Assembly: GCF_900699765.1 (NCBI RefSeq)
Contig: NZ_CAADHO010000007.1
Coordinates: forward strand, 124,001 to 188,000
DNA: 64,000 nt
Source: Desulfoluna butyratoxydans
GTDB lineage: Bacteria > Desulfobacterota > Desulfobacteria > Desulfobacterales > Desulfolunaceae
Reading direction: 5' to 3'
In this document: positions 63,474 to 64,000 of the stretch, one piece after another
Numbering within the stretch: position 1 is the first letter of the stretch
How the letters are laid out: every line of letters begins with the position of its first letter
The notes under the pieces: model-generated
Database searches by the model: none
Told to the model about the DNA's origin: nothing
The model's input: the letters and a program-made list of their open reading frames with translations, nothing else
Program-made: the position numbers and the translations under genes

Positions 63474-63597
63474 AAAAGCATGCCTCCGGCGGCGAGGTGA
63501 GCCACCTCGAAAGCGGATTGCCATTTCGCTTCGCCCTTCGTCCCTCAGGGCAAATCGCAATGGCGTTCGCCGCGGGCTGCGCCCGCCACCAAAGCTG
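63474..63597 (-). repeat. Hairpin-rich dispersed repeat, copy D
   Basis: Inverted relative to copy A, with GCCATT/AATGGC at the base of the central stem and a GAGGTGAGCCACCTC hairpin replacing GTGGCTTCGCCAC. The most divergent copy. Confidence 0.78.
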
Positions 63598-63702
63598 GGG
63601 GCGCTACAGGCATTGTCACAAGGACTGTGAAGGTGTGGATTCGTTTATTAAACCTGTTTATCCAACTTTTTAAAAGTTGGGCCCCCGGCAGGGCCGCCGG
63701 AG

Positions 63703-63736
63703 GCAAGCATCCCCCTGTCGCACAAGCGGCAGGGGG
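63703..63736. terminator. Terminator hairpin between lipA and the DUF4392 gene
   Basis: ATCCCCCTG/CAGGGGGAT stem with a TTTT tail on the plus strand, located between two converging genes. Confidence 0.65.
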
Positions 63737-63755
63737 ATTTTGGTTTGGGGGCGGA

Positions 63756-64000
63756 TCAGGCTGTTTTGGGATAGCTTTCGGTGCTGAAGGGGGCGACCCA
63801 GGACTGGAATCGTTTGATGAGGGTTTCGCCTCGGCTTAAAGGGAATCCGTCCTCCGTGGGCTCCGGGCGGACGGTTACGCCGTCCACGCAGCCGTTTTCC
63901 ACCAGCCAGTGGGTGGTGGGGGATGGGTCGCAGAGGTCGAGGAGTTCCTCGCCGGTGAGGGCTTCCATCATGGCGATGACGCCGTAGACGCCCCAGTTGG
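63756..64000 (-). CDS. DUF4392 (glutamate cyclase-like) protein, C-terminal end
   Basis: The frame is open to the right edge, so only the last ~81 residues are visible. NWGVYGVIAMMEAL and LVENGCVDGVTVRPEPTEDGF resemble the end of DUF4392/D-glutamate cyclase-like domains (NWGGY and GAVDGVT). The family converts D-glutamate to 5-oxoproline in known cases; here the function is only inferred. Confidence 0.65.
   Translation of the reverse strand, partial: NWGVYGVIAMMEALTGEELLDLCDPSPTTHWLVENGCVDGVTVRPEPTEDGFPLSRGETLIKRFQSWVAPFSTESYPKTA

Overview
The window looks like chromosome from an anaerobic, probably sulfate-reducing member of the Desulfobacterota. I infer this from the gene content: corrinoid methyltransferases with a RACE activator, a sulfonate sulfo-lyase pathway with no sulfite exporter, a split gcvPA/gcvPB glycine cleavage system, and a likely selenoprotein. 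A Desulfoluna-like organism is a guess. No rRNA, tRNA, phage, insertion sequence or CRISPR array was seen.

Layout. (1) 1-249: end of a GGDEF protein. 275-952: a HAD phosphatase. (2) 1.1-8.3 kb: a TetR-controlled catabolic unit with an FGGY kinase, TetR, two class II aldolase-family proteins, a class III aminotransferase and a FadL-type porin. Three near-identical 14-16 bp operators each sit just upstream of a -35 box. (3) 8.4-18.7 kb: housekeeping and accessory genes (AzlCD, a secreted phosphatase, MntP, an exported ATP-dependent DNA ligase, RapA, two envelope proteins, DUF2293, a ZIP transporter). A 45-codon gene with its own promoter and terminator follows. (4) 19.4-45.9 kb: the most interesting part. 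On the minus strand lies a corrinoid methyl-transfer set: a UroD/MtbA-type methyltransferase fused to a thioredoxin fold, a RACE activator, an orphan TRAP binding protein, a non-pyrrolysine MttB, a non-pyrrolysine MtmB homologue, a corrinoid protein, a CobW GTPase and DUF1638. On the plus strand lies a sulfonate operon: HpsN, a DegT aminotransferase, DctP-DctQ-DctM, RidA, CuyA, an Asp/Glu-type racemase and a GntR regulator. Two almost identical hpsN copies in direct orientation bracket the methyltransferase genes.

How this may work together (inference): the TRAP system imports a C3 sulfonate. HpsN oxidises an alcohol or amino alcohol to the carboxylate. The aminotransferase and racemase provide L-cysteate, CuyA eliminates sulfite, and RidA clears 2-aminoacrylate to pyruvate and ammonia. 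Sulfite would be respired. The neighbouring methyltransferases could remove N-methyl groups from a related methylated amine or sulfonate. The two TRAP binding proteins are close paralogues, and TTTTATAAAA palindromes lie upstream of hpsN1, hpsN2, the mtmB-like gene, mttB and uroD, which suggests a shared programme.

(5) 46-48 kb: an SGNH hydrolase, a small regulator-like gene, and a DUF3179 gene with an in-frame TGA exactly at the family's YCPLC cysteine. A bSECIS-like hairpin follows 22 nt downstream, so this is a selenoprotein candidate. (6) 48-64 kb: alanine/glycine metabolism with an AGCS symporter, alanine dehydrogenase with a sigma54 promoter, an ACT-PAS-sigma54 activator, LpdA, Lrp, gcvT, gcvH, gcvPA, gcvPB, lipB and lipA. 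The intergenic gaps hold four copies of a ~140 bp hairpin-rich repeat whose stems co-vary. The window ends inside a DUF4392 gene on the minus strand.
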